Source: Byssochlamys sp. IMV 00236 (lineage: Eukaryota; Ascomycota; Eurotiomycetes; Eurotiales; Thermoascaceae). From it: a stretch of DNA of 64,000 nt. Where the stretch lies: NCBI GenBank assembly GCA_001931875.2, contig MSJH02000810.1:186001-250000 (forward strand), written 5' to 3'. This document shows, piece by piece, positions 24,527 through 35,886 of the stretch (the stretch's first letter is position 1; each line of letters opens with the position of its first letter). Position numbers and translations under genes: made by a program. A model generated the notes under the pieces. It saw only the letters and a program-made list of their open reading frames with translations, had not been told where the DNA came from and searched no databases.

Positions 24527-25260
24527 CTAACTTCGTTCATCTGAGAATCCAGATGACCTTGAAGATGCCACTGACATCGTGTGGACTTTAGACCCGTCAA
24601 GTGAAAGTAGTCCGATGATATTATCCGACTTCTTGTAGCTCTCCGGCACTTTGATATATTGATGTGGAGTTTGTAGCCGGTGAGCAATTAGAGAGCCCCA
24701 ATCAGATACGTCAGATTGCCAGACATCAAGGCCTCGGAAGTCAGGGTCTTTGAAAACCATCACAGCACCGTTCGCATGAGCGTAGTTCTCCGCAGTTTGA
24801 AAATCCTTCGCGGTATAGATGTCTGGACCAAACAAATTGCCGCTGGCGTTGTCGCTGATGACCGGTGCAAAAAGGATCATAGAAATGTACCGTGCTCAGT
24901 CCTCGAAACCAAAGTTTATCACTATCGGCGTTCAGGCTTTCGCCTAGTTTCCTCCTCGAGTGGCATATAGTCTTGTCAACATTCTTTTGGCTTTTTGCTT
25001 TTAAACATAGGACATTCTCCGGCAAAGTCTGAGGACGGTTGAACGGGTAGAGATCCGCAATGCAATGTGTGGACACGTCGTAGGACTCCTGTATATATAT
25101 ATATATAATGGAATCTTGTTTTCGTCACAATAAGGGCCCATCAGAAAACCCACAGGACCAACGCCGCGAGTCACCAGGACAGTCTCATCGTTTGGACGGC
25201 ATGCCGGATCATCGACAAGTTCAACCAAAAAGCCAGAACATGCTTCTGATGGAACCGATC
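24527..25260 (-). pseudogene. Gene remnant, possibly of an ADP-ribosyltransferase-fold fungal family
   Basis: Read on the minus strand, three protein-like stretches lie in different frames. About 25001-25250 encodes FLVELVDDPACRPNDETVLV and GVGPVGFLMGPYCDENKI. About 24880-25080 encodes STHCIADLYPFNRPQTLPEN and then SDKLWFRG. The frame 24527-24880 encodes NLFGPDIYTAKDFQTAENYA, GAVMVFKDPDFRGLDVW and KKSDNIIGLLS. The pattern GPxxYTAKDFxxAxxYA...GAVMVF recalls fungal proteins with an ART-like (DUF3990-like) fold; this is recognition by eye only. A TA repeat (about 25091-25107) sits where the first two frames fail to meet. An intron ending in ATATACAG there is possible, so a short intact gene is not ruled out. 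Confidence 0.35.
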
Positions 25261-26838
25261 ATTTGGAAAACTCCTATCTAATCCAGTCAAAACTATTCTT
25301 AGAAGTGATAAGACCCTAAACATGGACAAGGTAGTACTTACTAGAGATGAGGACAAATACTCCTAATATCCGGGGGGGTGGGGTTCCAGGGTAACTATAT
25401 TCCTCTATCCAGATGGGTTCAAATCCGTTTTCTTCGAGGAGACTGTGATCTTTGATACCACCATTGGCAACCAGCTCCTCGTCTCAGTTTATATCTTCGC
25501 CTTCAGTTAAGGGCTCTTTGGCATAGGATTCGCAAGAGAAATCATCCGCACCTTCTCCGTAAGATCATCTGTCTTATCCGGGGTGGGGAAAGCATCAAAG
25601 GGAGATATGTCATGACCATTCTTCGCTTCTACCAGAAGGGCCATAGCCGATGATCGATGGAGATGAAGACAATTAATATGTGATATAGAATCCCGATGAG
25701 TTTAGCAACGCTGATATGTGATGGCAACGCCAGGCTAAACCCGAGGACTGTGGATGCTCCAGTCAGTCAAGAGGATAAAACTGATGAAGGGGACTATATA
25801 CTCGATGTTTTGACGATCTTGAAAGACGATCTCATTGAAGATGGCTGTGGAGGAGGTTACTCTACGGTAACGTCACATTCCATTAAGTGGGATGCTATCA
25901 CTACCTATATAGCGGCAGTTGCCTACATTCACAATCACTACAATCATATCATACTTAGCTCGACCAAGCGAGCAGCTCACGTGCTTTTTGCCTAGAGTCT
26001 ACCTTAGATGATCCAAAAATGAGAGGTTTTTACAATCGGTGAATGAAGGTTTTAATCAACTACCTAGAAAGGCGTCCTGGATATCTTTTACAGAGTGACC
26101 CCGTATTGCAGATAGTTATAAAGGTGCCCGAGAAAATGCGTCATTGTCGACTAGGGAGACTAATTGGCGGATTGAAAGAGTAATAATATACCAAGGAGAA
26201 CTCGAGAAGAAGCCTATTGGTGGTGATGAATATAATATAGGTTTGCTCTATCAATATAGAGAAATGTACCGTGCAGTTTTCGAGTATACAATTCTATTGA
26301 CAAGACAAATCGTGAGACGCCAGTAGCTTTGTACATTTGGAAAAGATGGATAGCTCTGGATAGAGTTTAAAATTATCTCTTATCTAGGCGAAAATGCTGG
26401 TCTGTAAAATGATAAACATAAAGAGCGGTCCCAATTACACGTCCTCGAAAGGAATATTCTAATGACAAATGGTGAAGATAAAGTATAAGTATGTATATAC
26501 TTCGGCAAATCATGGAAAATGCTCTAGCTGTCATTTGTAGAATGAACAGCATCACTATATAACCCATTTCCAAAGAGACAACATAGCACAAAACGCTCAA
26601 TAAAAACACACAAAATAAACACCGACTCCCCATCTATCCATCATGTTTCTTGTTCAGACAGCGTACCAAAATTTCCATCACTTTATAAACCGAATTCCAA
26701 CAGCAGGAGTTTGTCCTCATATAATCGGAAGTTATAAAACGTGGCTTTCATCTGCAAGGTTTCTTCACTGTCGTCTGATGACCAGGAAATGTTAGAGACT
26801 TCGCCTAGGCGATTATATACGAAATTCTGCATGAGCAC
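25261..26838. other. AT-rich gene-poor region
   Basis: A 1.6-kb stretch with frames of at most about 100 codons on both strands and no family resemblance. No terminal repeats or transposase motifs were noticed. Confidence 0.5.
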
Positions 26839-27033
26839 TTACGCAGCAGCAGCCCTTCTCTGATAATTCCGCTCCGCTACTTCGTACCCGTACTTCTCGA
26901 CATCAGACTGGTAACGTCTTCCCCTTCTGCTGTGTCCAGATGGATTGGTTGGCTGCGGTGATGGCCCGGAAGTCGCGTCCTTGTATGCGCTTCTGGACTT
27001 GACGAGGGCACCAAGCGCTGCGAGGAGACACAT
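26839..27033 (-). CDS. Possible small basic protein (64 aa)
   Basis: This frame encodes MCLLAALGALVKSRSAYKDA, a Pro/Ser part, then a basic end with RRGRRYQSDVEKYGYEV and RRAAAA. A TATA-like box (TATAAATA on the minus strand, near 27185-27192) lies about 155 bp upstream, a suitable place for a fungal promoter. A GTAAGT sits across the stop codon; splicing there would still end the protein after the alanines. I do not recognise the family. The short hydrophobic start could be a weak signal peptide. The TATA box is the main support. Confidence 0.35.
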   Translation of the reverse strand: MCLLAALGALVKSRSAYKDATSGPSPQPTNPSGHSRRGRRYQSDVEKYGYEVAERNYQRRAAAA

Positions 27034-28852
27034 TGTGGCGGAAGGAAACTTGGAGTAATGAAGACTTCTGAAGGACTTTTCGTGGAATGATGAGATTCTG
27101 TCGCAAGATAAGGAGATTGTTATTCGCCTTTTTGTATGTTTGACAGAGCTTGAAAGTTAACAAGTAGTCGCAGGAAAACCGGTATATTTATAGTCTGGCA
27201 CATCAGCTGTGTATTGATCTGTCATGACCAAGTATAGAATCATTATCTGCCCCATGGAACAAATCGAAGGATTTTGGATTTTCTCAGCTCGCGGCGTTAT
27301 TGGTCATGTTGGGGCTGGGGGCCGAATGTTAGCAGCTGGCTATATTCTGCAGGATCCAAGATGAAGATCTAGTTTCATCCACATTATTCGGGTATAAGCA
27401 ATGATCGACATTCTAAATGCTAGTGTCGAGAAGAAAACTAAACATGATGCTTAATCTGCTGTTTAGTTATCCTCACTAGAACGTGCCTGGTCAGAGATTA
27501 TGCGCTGTAACCAGGGCTAGTTTGTCGGCCCCCAACCTTATGTCGTGAAACAACCCGTTTCGGGTGAAAATAGTTTTTACCTCAGTAACTTAGCCACCCC
27601 CAAATTTAGCTTCCTGCGAGCTAAACGCGACTAATTCAGGTATCATCTAAACTAACTCTTGGTCCCGACCTCGCCTACCCCGTACCTCATACGTGGTAGC
27701 GAGGGTCAGGCCTAGAGCCTGTCGGCTGATACTCAAAGGTGCTAATTGTCGCATTATAAACCAAATTATATTCACTTGAGATGCAATATTAAGTATATTT
27801 CTTGCCGTATACTGGTAGCGGAGCTCTCTTTTGGAATCGAAGGGACACCCAATAGATCTGTGAACGAGTTATCCATATCTTCTGAGGCTCTCGAGTCTTG
27901 ATAGTTAGTTGTTTTATTTGCTTCGAAAGCTAAAATAGTGGTTCCGAAGTTCAGCTCAGCTATGTAGACCGATTTTGGAAAGTAATAATATTGTAGCGGC
28001 TACATCTATCGACGGGAATAAGTCTGAAAATACCAACAGTACATCTCTATCATTGGTTATTAACGATCGTACAAAACTATTATCACTGTTCCTAAATCTC
28101 AGTGCAAGATCTGCATGTCTTTGACTACAATGATCTCTCGATAGTATTGATGAGGGCGGGCATGAAAGATTCAAGAATAAGCCTCCAAACTATGTGCATT
28201 GTCCAATACTGTTGAGACATAGGGGCCGATAGCTAGTCTCTCTCCTAGTACCGTCGTATACGAAGATCAAACGTGGCTGGGGCTATGGATCGACGACACG
28301 TGGCTATGCTTAATCCTTCGCCTCTGACCGTTAAATTTATTTTTTACTTCCCCCCGCGCTAAGTATCCTAACTTCCTAAAGTGGAAATCAGCACAGCACA
28401 ACACCCCCAACAGCCCAGCCTCCAACTTCTAAACAAGATACCAAAAAAGCAACGCATCGACACCTCCTCTGTGAGAAGTCACAGCCTCTTGAGGTCATCC
28501 TGGGAAAACATGATACACCAAAGATCTTGAATAGATTTGCTCAAGCTATTGCTAAAGCAAATTCGGGACAAGGCCTACCTGGATCCAATACCAGCTGATT
28601 CCTCACCACCTACTTATTCATTCTATGTTCTCATAGTTTTCTAAATTTCTTCTACACAGGCGATAGAATACTACAGATCACGAAAATAACGTTAGTATAG
28701 AAATTATGACACAACCAGTTTGACAATATTATTATGCTATCCATGGTTTAACCTATTACATATTGATATTGAGTGAAGAAACACAGCTATCGAAGTGAAT
28801 AACCATCGGTCATAAAGCAAAATTAAGTGACTCTAGGTAATTCGCTCAGCAT
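27034..28852. other. AT-rich gene-poor region
   Basis: A 1.8-kb stretch upstream of the small ORF and downstream of the DHA2 transporter. It is AT-rich with no credible gene. A 200-bp plus-strand stretch near 28400-28600 reads openly for about 65 codons but matches no family I can defend. Confidence 0.5.
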
Positions 28853-31017
28853 CTACGCAGAAACCTTCTCATCCTTCTTCTTGGCTGCTTTTCGGGGGAT
28901 TCGTTGCCATCCCATACCGAAACCGGTCAAGAAAGACGCAGCAGATCCTCCAAGTGCCAGATACTGGATTTTAAACCTTGTTAGTAACATGATCGAGATT
29001 GGCATATCCGTTAACTTACGAAAGTATGCACCAGAGCATGGTTATATGCAAGGAGCACAGCTGCAAGATCAGCTGGCGGGGCTGTGCTTCGTACACCAGA
29101 AGCACCGGCATTGATTATCGTTTGCGCGTCAACGTTCGGAGCGTATGTTTGCAACGAAGAACGCAAGCCGTTCGTAAAGATGGTTTCACCAACGGCGAGG
29201 AATATGGCGCCTCCTAGGTATTGGAAGAAGAAGACCTGGGATGAAGCTATCGCAACGTCTTGCGCTGGCAAGAGGTTCTGGATGGCCGTAATGGGCTGCG
29301 CGAATTCATTATTAACAGCAATAAATAGTAAGATGAGATATTGCTTACCATCTGAAGAACAGACCCTCGACCGGTACCCATAAGTATCTGATAGCCGATC
29401 CACGGACCAGCGCCAGTTGATGGCAGAAAGGTGGTCATCAATCCTGCACCTATGGAGCTCAACGTGCACCCAAAGAGTGCCCACGCGGTACAATAGCCGA
29501 TCAACTCAACTGTCAAGGAGTTAGAAACACTCCGACGCTGTCACCAGAGAGAAGGCATACCGAATTTTCCAGCTAATACCGCACCGAGAATTTGTGCAAT
29601 AGCTGTAGGGAGTATCATGACGCCACTCATAGTCGGGCTTGCATTCTTGACGACTTGGAACCAGATCGGCAGATAGTAAGAGAGCAATAACACCGCCCCC
29701 ATCTGGAAGCAGGATGTGAAACACCCGAATATAACGAGTCTTTTTCGTGCGATATTGGGTGGTATCATAGCTTTATCTCCCCTATACATAACCCATGCGA
29801 CGCACACCAGTAGCGTCGCGAATGCACCGCAAAAGAGTCCAATGATCGTTGAAGACCTCCATGGATATGTTGTCCCTCCCCATATCATTGCAAGTAGGAA
29901 CATGACACAGGCAGGGGCGAAGAGCGCGAAACCTATAAGATCAAGTTCTTCGGTAACTATGTTTTTGAGATTGATCCAAACAGGCCTCTTTTCCATTTGC
30001 TCAGGTATAGAAAGGGTGGAAAGAATTAGAATTGCCAGACCTCCAGGAGGAAGGTTGATATAGAAACCTGTCGAGCCAGTCAGGAAAGTTGAAATTGACC
30101 ATGGTATTGTAAGAGACAAACACGTACACCACCGCCAGGATACATGCTGTGTGAAAGCACCACCGATCAGGGGCCCAACGACAGATCCCAGGGTAGAAAT
30201 TCCCATTCCGGCTCCTACGAGCACTGTTTCCACATAAAACTATTAGTACAGTTCGATGCAAATGTTCCGGATGTCCTTACTGGGTTTCTTATCTTTCGGA
30301 GCCGCGGCCGCAATTGTTGTAAATGCTCCATTTAACAATCCGGCTCCGCCGATACCTTGTATGGCTCTCCCAGCAATGAGCATTTTGGATGAAGTAGCTG
30401 ATCCACAGATCACAGACCCGATGAAGAAGATTACACTGAAAGTTATATACGTTTGCTTCCAAAGTCAGCATCTCCGTGTACGAGCGCGAGTATGTACCGT
30501 ACCTTTATTGGAAAGTGCGTATAGAATTTGCCCGCCAATGGCTGGAGACAGCAACTATGAGAGCTGTTAATACAAAAAGCATCCATACATGCGATCGGAA
30601 AACTTACGTCGAAACAAGGTAGGCGCTTCCATACCAGCCGATGTCGTCAAGGGACTTGAAATGAGAAGTGATTTGGGGGATTGCCTTTCATATGTCAACG
30701 ACGCCACTAGGTTAGATAACCTAACAGGAGGTATATATTGGACGAACCGTTGAAACTATGGACCCATTAAGAGCCATAAGGAATGTAGAAAATAATACAG
30801 CGGCGAAGAGAATATACAGCTTGATGCCAGTGAGGCGGGTATGGTCAACACTGGGCACATCTCGTTGTATATCCACACTCCGAGCATGAGAGACAGTGTT
30901 TGGTCCATCTGGGGATTTTGACTTCGTAGACTTGCTTTTGGAAGAAAGACACTGTTCGTCACCTAAGCTTCCTCCCGATGCATCGGGCAGAACAGAGGAT
31001 GGCGTACTATGTGACAT
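28853..31017 (-). CDS. MFS drug/toxin efflux transporter, DHA2 family (14 TM)
   Basis: A proton-driven plasma-membrane exporter. Nine exons join in frame to 574 aa: 30748-31017, 30608-30684, 30503-30554, 30281-30455, 30128-30223, 29561-30067, 29349-29509, 29020-29295 and 28853-28963. After a Ser/Lys-rich cytosolic tail, helix 1 reads LYILFAAVLFSTFLMALNGS. Family motifs follow: AIPQITSHFKSLDDIGWYGS, CCLQPLAGKFYTHFPIK, AGRAIQGIGGAGLLNG, then motif C as GISTLGSVVGPLIGGAF and SWRWCFYINLPPGG. Two extra central helices (FALFAPACVMFLLAMIWGG, IGLFCGAFATLLVCVAWVMY) mark the 14-TM type. Such pumps often sit in secondary-metabolite clusters, but no biosynthetic gene is near. It is divergent from a Zn2Cys6 regulator and probably controlled by it. 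An upstream in-frame ATG is possible (31032). Confidence 0.93.
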
Positions 31018-31348
31018 GTTGGTGATAAACATGGGATATTGAATAAACTTCCATATTGTATTCTTATTGTTTGATGAGTGTTCCGATTGCTCCGATCCTC
31101 TCCTTGCAATGCTTGCAGATGTTTTGAATTCTGGGTATAGTCCATCTACATTAGGCCTGAGCCCTTCCCGATTGGGGCGCTCTGAGGACGGGATGCCGTC
31201 GGACACGGAGCTCCGTGTCCGTGTCGGTCTCGTACCAGCATTCATTCATCTTGTAACACGAACGGAACAAACGGACAACCATATTGGCGCTCATTGTATC
31301 TTTCATCAAATAATTTTCGCTATTCCTAGCCGCTAGGACGGCATAGAC
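31018..31348. promoter_or_regulatory. Shared divergent promoter of DHA2 transporter and Zn2Cys6 regulator
   Basis: A 331-bp gap between the two start codons. It holds the 22-bp palindrome at 31200-31221, which lies 182 bp from the transporter start and 127 bp from the regulator start. This is the usual layout of an efflux pump and its own regulator in fungi. Confidence 0.7.
31200..31221. promoter_or_regulatory. Perfect 22-bp palindrome with CGG/CCG half-sites (candidate operator)
   Basis: The left arm CGGACACGGAG is followed directly by its exact reverse complement. It can be read as CGG-N16-CCG or, nested inside, as CGG-N4-CCG; both are everted or inverted CGG pairs of the kind bound by Zn2Cys6 dimers. 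Another CGG-like element (GTGTCGG) follows at once. Binding by the adjacent regulator is inference. Confidence 0.7.
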
Positions 31349-33397
31349 ATGCTCCGGTTGACTCCGCCCGGCTCGTCTGGCCTCGCTCGCGTCCCAAAGG
31401 CTTGCGTTCCATGTGCCCGTGCAAAGGTCAAATGTGAGATTGAAGCAGAAGACGGCATTTGCCAACGGTATTTTCTTATCATGCGTCAAGGAGATTAATT
31501 AAAAAGTGCTAATATCACTTACTTAGATGTCGCCGCTTGAAGAAACAATGCAGCATGCAAATGCCGGGGGCCCATAGGCGGAAGAGACCAAAACCATATG
31601 CTTCGTAAGTGCAATCGCTATCATTACTGAAAAGACAGAGTACCAATGTTTCATTAAGGGATGTAGCCAGGCTGGAGCAGAAGTTAGATAATGTTGCCGC
31701 TATACTGTCGGCCTCAGAGCGAGCCAGACAAAATAACAATCCAGGGAGCCAGACCACAATTGCGAGTCCGACTGCTGGACAGTATGGTCTCTCCCCGACG
31801 GAAATTATACGGCAATTCATCCCAAGTGACAGAGAAGCGGAGATGATGTTGGATCATTTTCGAGTTAACATGATGCCTCATTTTCCGTTCGTCATCATCC
31901 CTGCTGAAGTCAGTTTGAATGACCTTAGGCGGGAGAAGCCATTCCTTTTCACGACAGTGATGATGGTAGGCTGTAGACACGATGCTTCGCGACAAGTTGC
32001 AATGGCAAACAAGATCAGGGAGATCATAAGCTACTCCGTTCTCGTCAAAGGGGAGCAAAGTCTTGATATGCTTCAAGGACTACTTATCTATCTAGCATGG
32101 CACGTTGTCCAAAATATATTGGTTGGCGTTCTCTGACTGACTATCCGGAAAGGTATCATTTCCATCTTCGACTCGGCTCTCAGCTAACGAATCTTTTCCA
32201 TCTAATCATGGCCATGATGACGGACCTGTGCCTAAATAATGCAGCACATCCAAAGAGCCCATCGAAGCTTGCTTTGGGTCTTGCCAAATACTTCGAGAAA
32301 GATGGACAGCCACACACAACTAGAACGTTGGAAGAGAGGAGAGCCTATCTAGGTGTCTTCTATCTCACTTCAATGTATGCAGACTATCATATCTGTTGCC
32401 ATTATTCTTCTTTTCCTATTATTGACCACGGAGCAGAGTATCACTCTATGCCAGAAACATTGCTTCTCTAAGATACACAAAATACACCGAGGAGTGCTGT
32501 CAACTAGTCGCAGAGGCAGCTGAATATCCCACCGATACGCTCCTTATACAGCTGATGCGCGCACATCGATTAGCTGATAAGATCAAACTTTCTCTTTCTC
32601 TTGATGAACTCGAAGTTCAATTAGGAGTCTCAGCTCCTATAGGGGCTTATGTGAGATCGTTAGAATCTGAGCTTGTACAGCTGAAGCACACGTTTCCTCA
32701 GGACATTCCCGGTTTCAGTAAGTCGATTTACTCTTTTCTGTGGAACGGGAATGTAAACTCGGTTCAATCTGACCATTGTGTATCAGCTGATCTTCTTATG
32801 AATTACTATGCGCTGGAGACCTTTCTATACTCAGTCGCGTTGAATGAGAGAATGAGCGCCGTCCGGTACGGTAACTTCCCAATGGCACGCTTGGAGATTC
32901 TCCTATCTTGCTTGGAGTCCACAAAAGCATGCTTCGACACATTCCATTCCTTTTCGCCATCCTCATATTTCCACCTTCCGTACCCTTTGTGGTCGCAACT
33001 GGGCCACGCAATCATTGTCCTGTCCAAGCTTTCTCTCTTCAATGGTGAAGGGTGGGACCAGGAGTATGTACGCAGCCAGATGGACTTTTTCGAAGTGCTT
33101 GGCACATTTGATCAGAAGCTCGAAGAAGCAAGAGAATACAGTCGATCGACCTCCCAAGCGAGCATCTCGGAATTATCTATGGATATACCGGAGATATTTG
33201 TCAAGCTCACTCCAAATTTGCAGCAAATGAAGGAATGTCATAAGGCACGGCTCCAGGCACAGACTAGCACAACTGAACAAACTCAGGGCCCATCTCATGG
33301 TGATAGTGGCTCAGCTTCTAGTGATGATCTAGTCGTCCCTGATACAGCTGGTCTGTTCGAATTTCTCGACGACAGTTTCTGGAGGCAGTTTACTTGA
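31349..33397 (+). CDS. Zn2Cys6 transcription factor, partner of the DHA2 transporter
   Basis: Six exons give 583 aa: 31349-31467, 31527-31604, 31659-32099, 32153-32374, 32437-32717 and 32787-33397. The cluster is complete and split by intron 1: C19, C22, C29, C38, C41 and C48 (CX2CX6CX8CX2CX6C). A basic linker (HRRKRPKPYA) and a short coiled coil (RLEQKLDNVAAIL) follow. The middle region has EIIRQFIPSDREAEMMLDHF, LQGLLIYLAWYHFH and QLTNLFHLIMAMMTDLCLN, typical of fungal regulators of this class. Intron 3 (32100-32152) joins in frame only with a GC donor. Intron 5 is 69 nt, a multiple of three and without stop. An in-frame stop just upstream fixes the ATG. Most likely it controls the neighbouring pump. 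Confidence 0.88.
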
Positions 33398-33993
33398 GTA
33401 TAAACCAACTCCCTTTTATGTATCTTTCCACTGAATGTATTCACAATATTATACGTATATACATGAGATGCGTCACATCTGGAAGAGTTCACTTTCGTAG
33501 TTCTCAAAATGGACAGGCGAGGTAGAAGATGTTTAAAGCGCAGCAGGTTTCGCAGGACCCCCAACTCTCTCCACTGTGGGAGGAGCACAGTGCGCGTTCT
33601 AAATACTTGTTATAATCTCGTTTTCTAGCATATCTGCTTCAGAGATCAGTACACAAAGCGGGTGTCAAATCGAGCCTTTGTAAAAGAGCATATACTGAAT
33701 GTATTGCAGGGCGAAAAGACATCTGCCCCAATATGCATGCGCGCTTGCATCAAATGATAGGCGTCAAAGCTTCGATACTTTCGATGCACGCCTCGAAAAT
33801 AGTGTACTAAGCAGAATACGATGGTATGCTTAGTATGTTCTTGCCAGCTTTTAGTATTATCGATACTACGGAGGTATCGCCCAAGTCCTAATAGGTATTA
33901 GTATACAGATATTTATTGAACCTTAGTAAATCCAATAATTATCAGACTTACCAGCTGCCTGCTTATGGCACATATCGGTAATAATTGTTTGGA
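33398..33993. other. Intergenic, nothing recognised
   Basis: A 596-bp AT-rich gap between the regulator and the DUF3716 remnant. It includes the regulator 3' UTR. No gene seen. Confidence 0.5.
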
Positions 33994-34455
33994 TTACAAT
34001 GCCATCGATATGCCACCAGTTAAACCGAGAGCCGCTACAAATATTGTTTTGGTCGCTATGACCTGGTCTTGGAAATCTGGAGGCCCACGGCCTTCAAGGG
34101 CGATCTGGCAGGCAGTTGCAAGGGTGCAATAGTCGAGCGCGGCCTTTAGCGGCCCGAGGTCTTTCAGGTAGTTCTCTATCATGATGGCTTTCATGTCAAT
34201 ACCATTGCTATTGTATCTGGCACGTTGTCTATACAATCAGCACATTCCAGGGGAAGAGACAATGCAGCAACTTACTCAAGGAGCACTGGCTTTGCTGACT
34301 GAATTGTATACAGTTTGCACAAGCCCCGTTCGCCACACCGGGCACAGAAACACAGCGTCGGTACGGACCAAGTGCCATTTTGAGGCCGCGCCGCTTGACT
34401 TCACTCTTGTCGCGACAGGAGTCTATCTCTTCAAGGTCACAGCATCTTTCACACG
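33994..34455 (-). CDS. DUF3716-type protein, 5' end unresolved
   Basis: Two exons fit together: 34272-34455 and 33994-34228. The first encodes ACERCCDLEEIDSCRDK, then GPYRRCVSVPGVANGACANC and SQCSL. This cysteine spacing, with the GP-x-x-x-C-V-x-V-P-G...GACANC core, is that of DUF3716, a small cysteine-rich, probably metal-binding domain of unknown function that is abundant in Aspergillus and its relatives. The second exon gives an acidic/helical tail (NYLKDLGPLKAALDYCTLAT) ending in GLTGGISMAL. The join uses a GTTGCT donor; the stronger GTAAGT nearby does not keep frame. A start exon is not clear: a 62-codon frame at 34519-34707 (MSDERLASMQDYARR) may be it or may be decay. It could be a 5'-truncated gene. 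Confidence 0.5.
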
Positions 34456-35266
34456 CTGCAACTGTTAGCGATGATTACACATATACAATGTGTATGCGAC
34501 TCATCTTGCGGCGACGTCCTAAGCCCGGGGTAATGGGTGCTGCTCTCTATGCTTCCATTGATATGCACATCTTGTTGTCCCTCGCCTATTCCCAACATAT
34601 GCTAAAGTCGCTTTGCTGACGAGGCCATATGGGGAAAATATGGGCAGCGATGATGACTTGGTTCGACGTGCGTAATCTTGCATGCTTGCTAATCTCTCGT
34701 CAGACATTGGTTAGGGCAATCAATTAGCTAAGGTCGAATATCCTGTATTCTACCATATTGGGAGAGTTCTCACTTGTTCGACGGCTCTGGCTTGTGCTTG
34801 GAGTTTTCACACGGAATTGTATCTTCCAGGGCCCGAAGGGACCAAGGAAACGCTGTGTCGGATCTGGAAATTTCTCCGATTGAAATCTTGCTGTCGATAA
34901 TATTTAGATTAGGTACTTTGAGAAATCCTCAACAACTCGGATTTTTCCCGGATCTCCTTATCGCGAACGATTCCCGTATAGGTCATAAGTTTTTGTATTG
35001 AGGATTTCTCTGGTCTCTTTCCAGGACTTGTCGAGACCATATAAGCCTATATGCTCGCCTACCAACTATAAGCGGACAGGGGTGACGACGAGGACATGCT
35101 CCCTCAACGAGGCGACGAGTTCCCTCCCGGCTGGAGGCTGAATGGTGCAGTGCGTTATTAGAACAAGCAACTCTTCTTTGGCAGCCTTCTTTCTTGGTCC
35201 TTCATGGCGCCTTTTCAACCATCTGAGAGTTCGAAATCCATCGCGAGTGAGACGGGAAACGAGATA

Positions 35267-35290
35267 GACAGACAGACAGACAGACAGACA
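35267..35290. repeat. (GACA)6 microsatellite
   Basis: Six perfect GACA units in a gene-free stretch. Confidence 0.95.
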
Positions 35291-35886
35291 CATAGTAAAT
35301 AAGTATTCGTCATCCATGATTTGGTCTTTCCATAATCTCAATATAATAGACGTGTAAAATAGTACAAATGGTAACTATTTGATGGTCTTAACAAGACCAG
35401 GTAGGTATAAAACTAGTCCGTTGCTAAACAGATAGCATTATGAGATTGAACTAACGAGACAAACGAGATAACGACTGTATAATCGACGAAGGCCCAAACG
35501 GATCCTAAAAAGAAATTCTGAATCAGAAAAGATGTCAAGTTCCCATAAGAAGATATATGTATTTCAAAAGGGAAGCGCCATAACCTGAAATCGGTATTTT
35601 CCGTTTTCTGATAGATATAACATCAGGGGAAAGAATAGAGATGATTCTTGTATTCTGAATTGAAGTGGGAGAAGAGGATGGTAGATTAATCTGTCTAGCA
35701 GCTGCGTTAAGTCTCTGGCAGAACCAGGCCACCAGGCGTTCCGTAACATATAAGCAATGGTCGCCAGCGTAGATGCCGTAGCACAGTTCGTGTGGAGAGA
35801 GGCCTTGGTCTTTAGCTTTCAAAGCCGTAGCTGGTGCCATTGTGTTCAAAATTTTTTGAAGTGTGGCAAATGGACATCAAACCCAA

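Noticed and set aside
25400..25430. GGTTCAAATCC-like box suggesting a tRNA
   Set aside because: No acceptor stem, D arm or anticodon arm could be folded around it. I saw no tRNA elsewhere either.
28400..28605. Stretch resembling the C-terminal tail of pogo-type transposases
   Set aside because: Only a loose Thr/Pro/Lys pattern is seen; no DDE core, no terminal inverted repeats, and stops soon follow.
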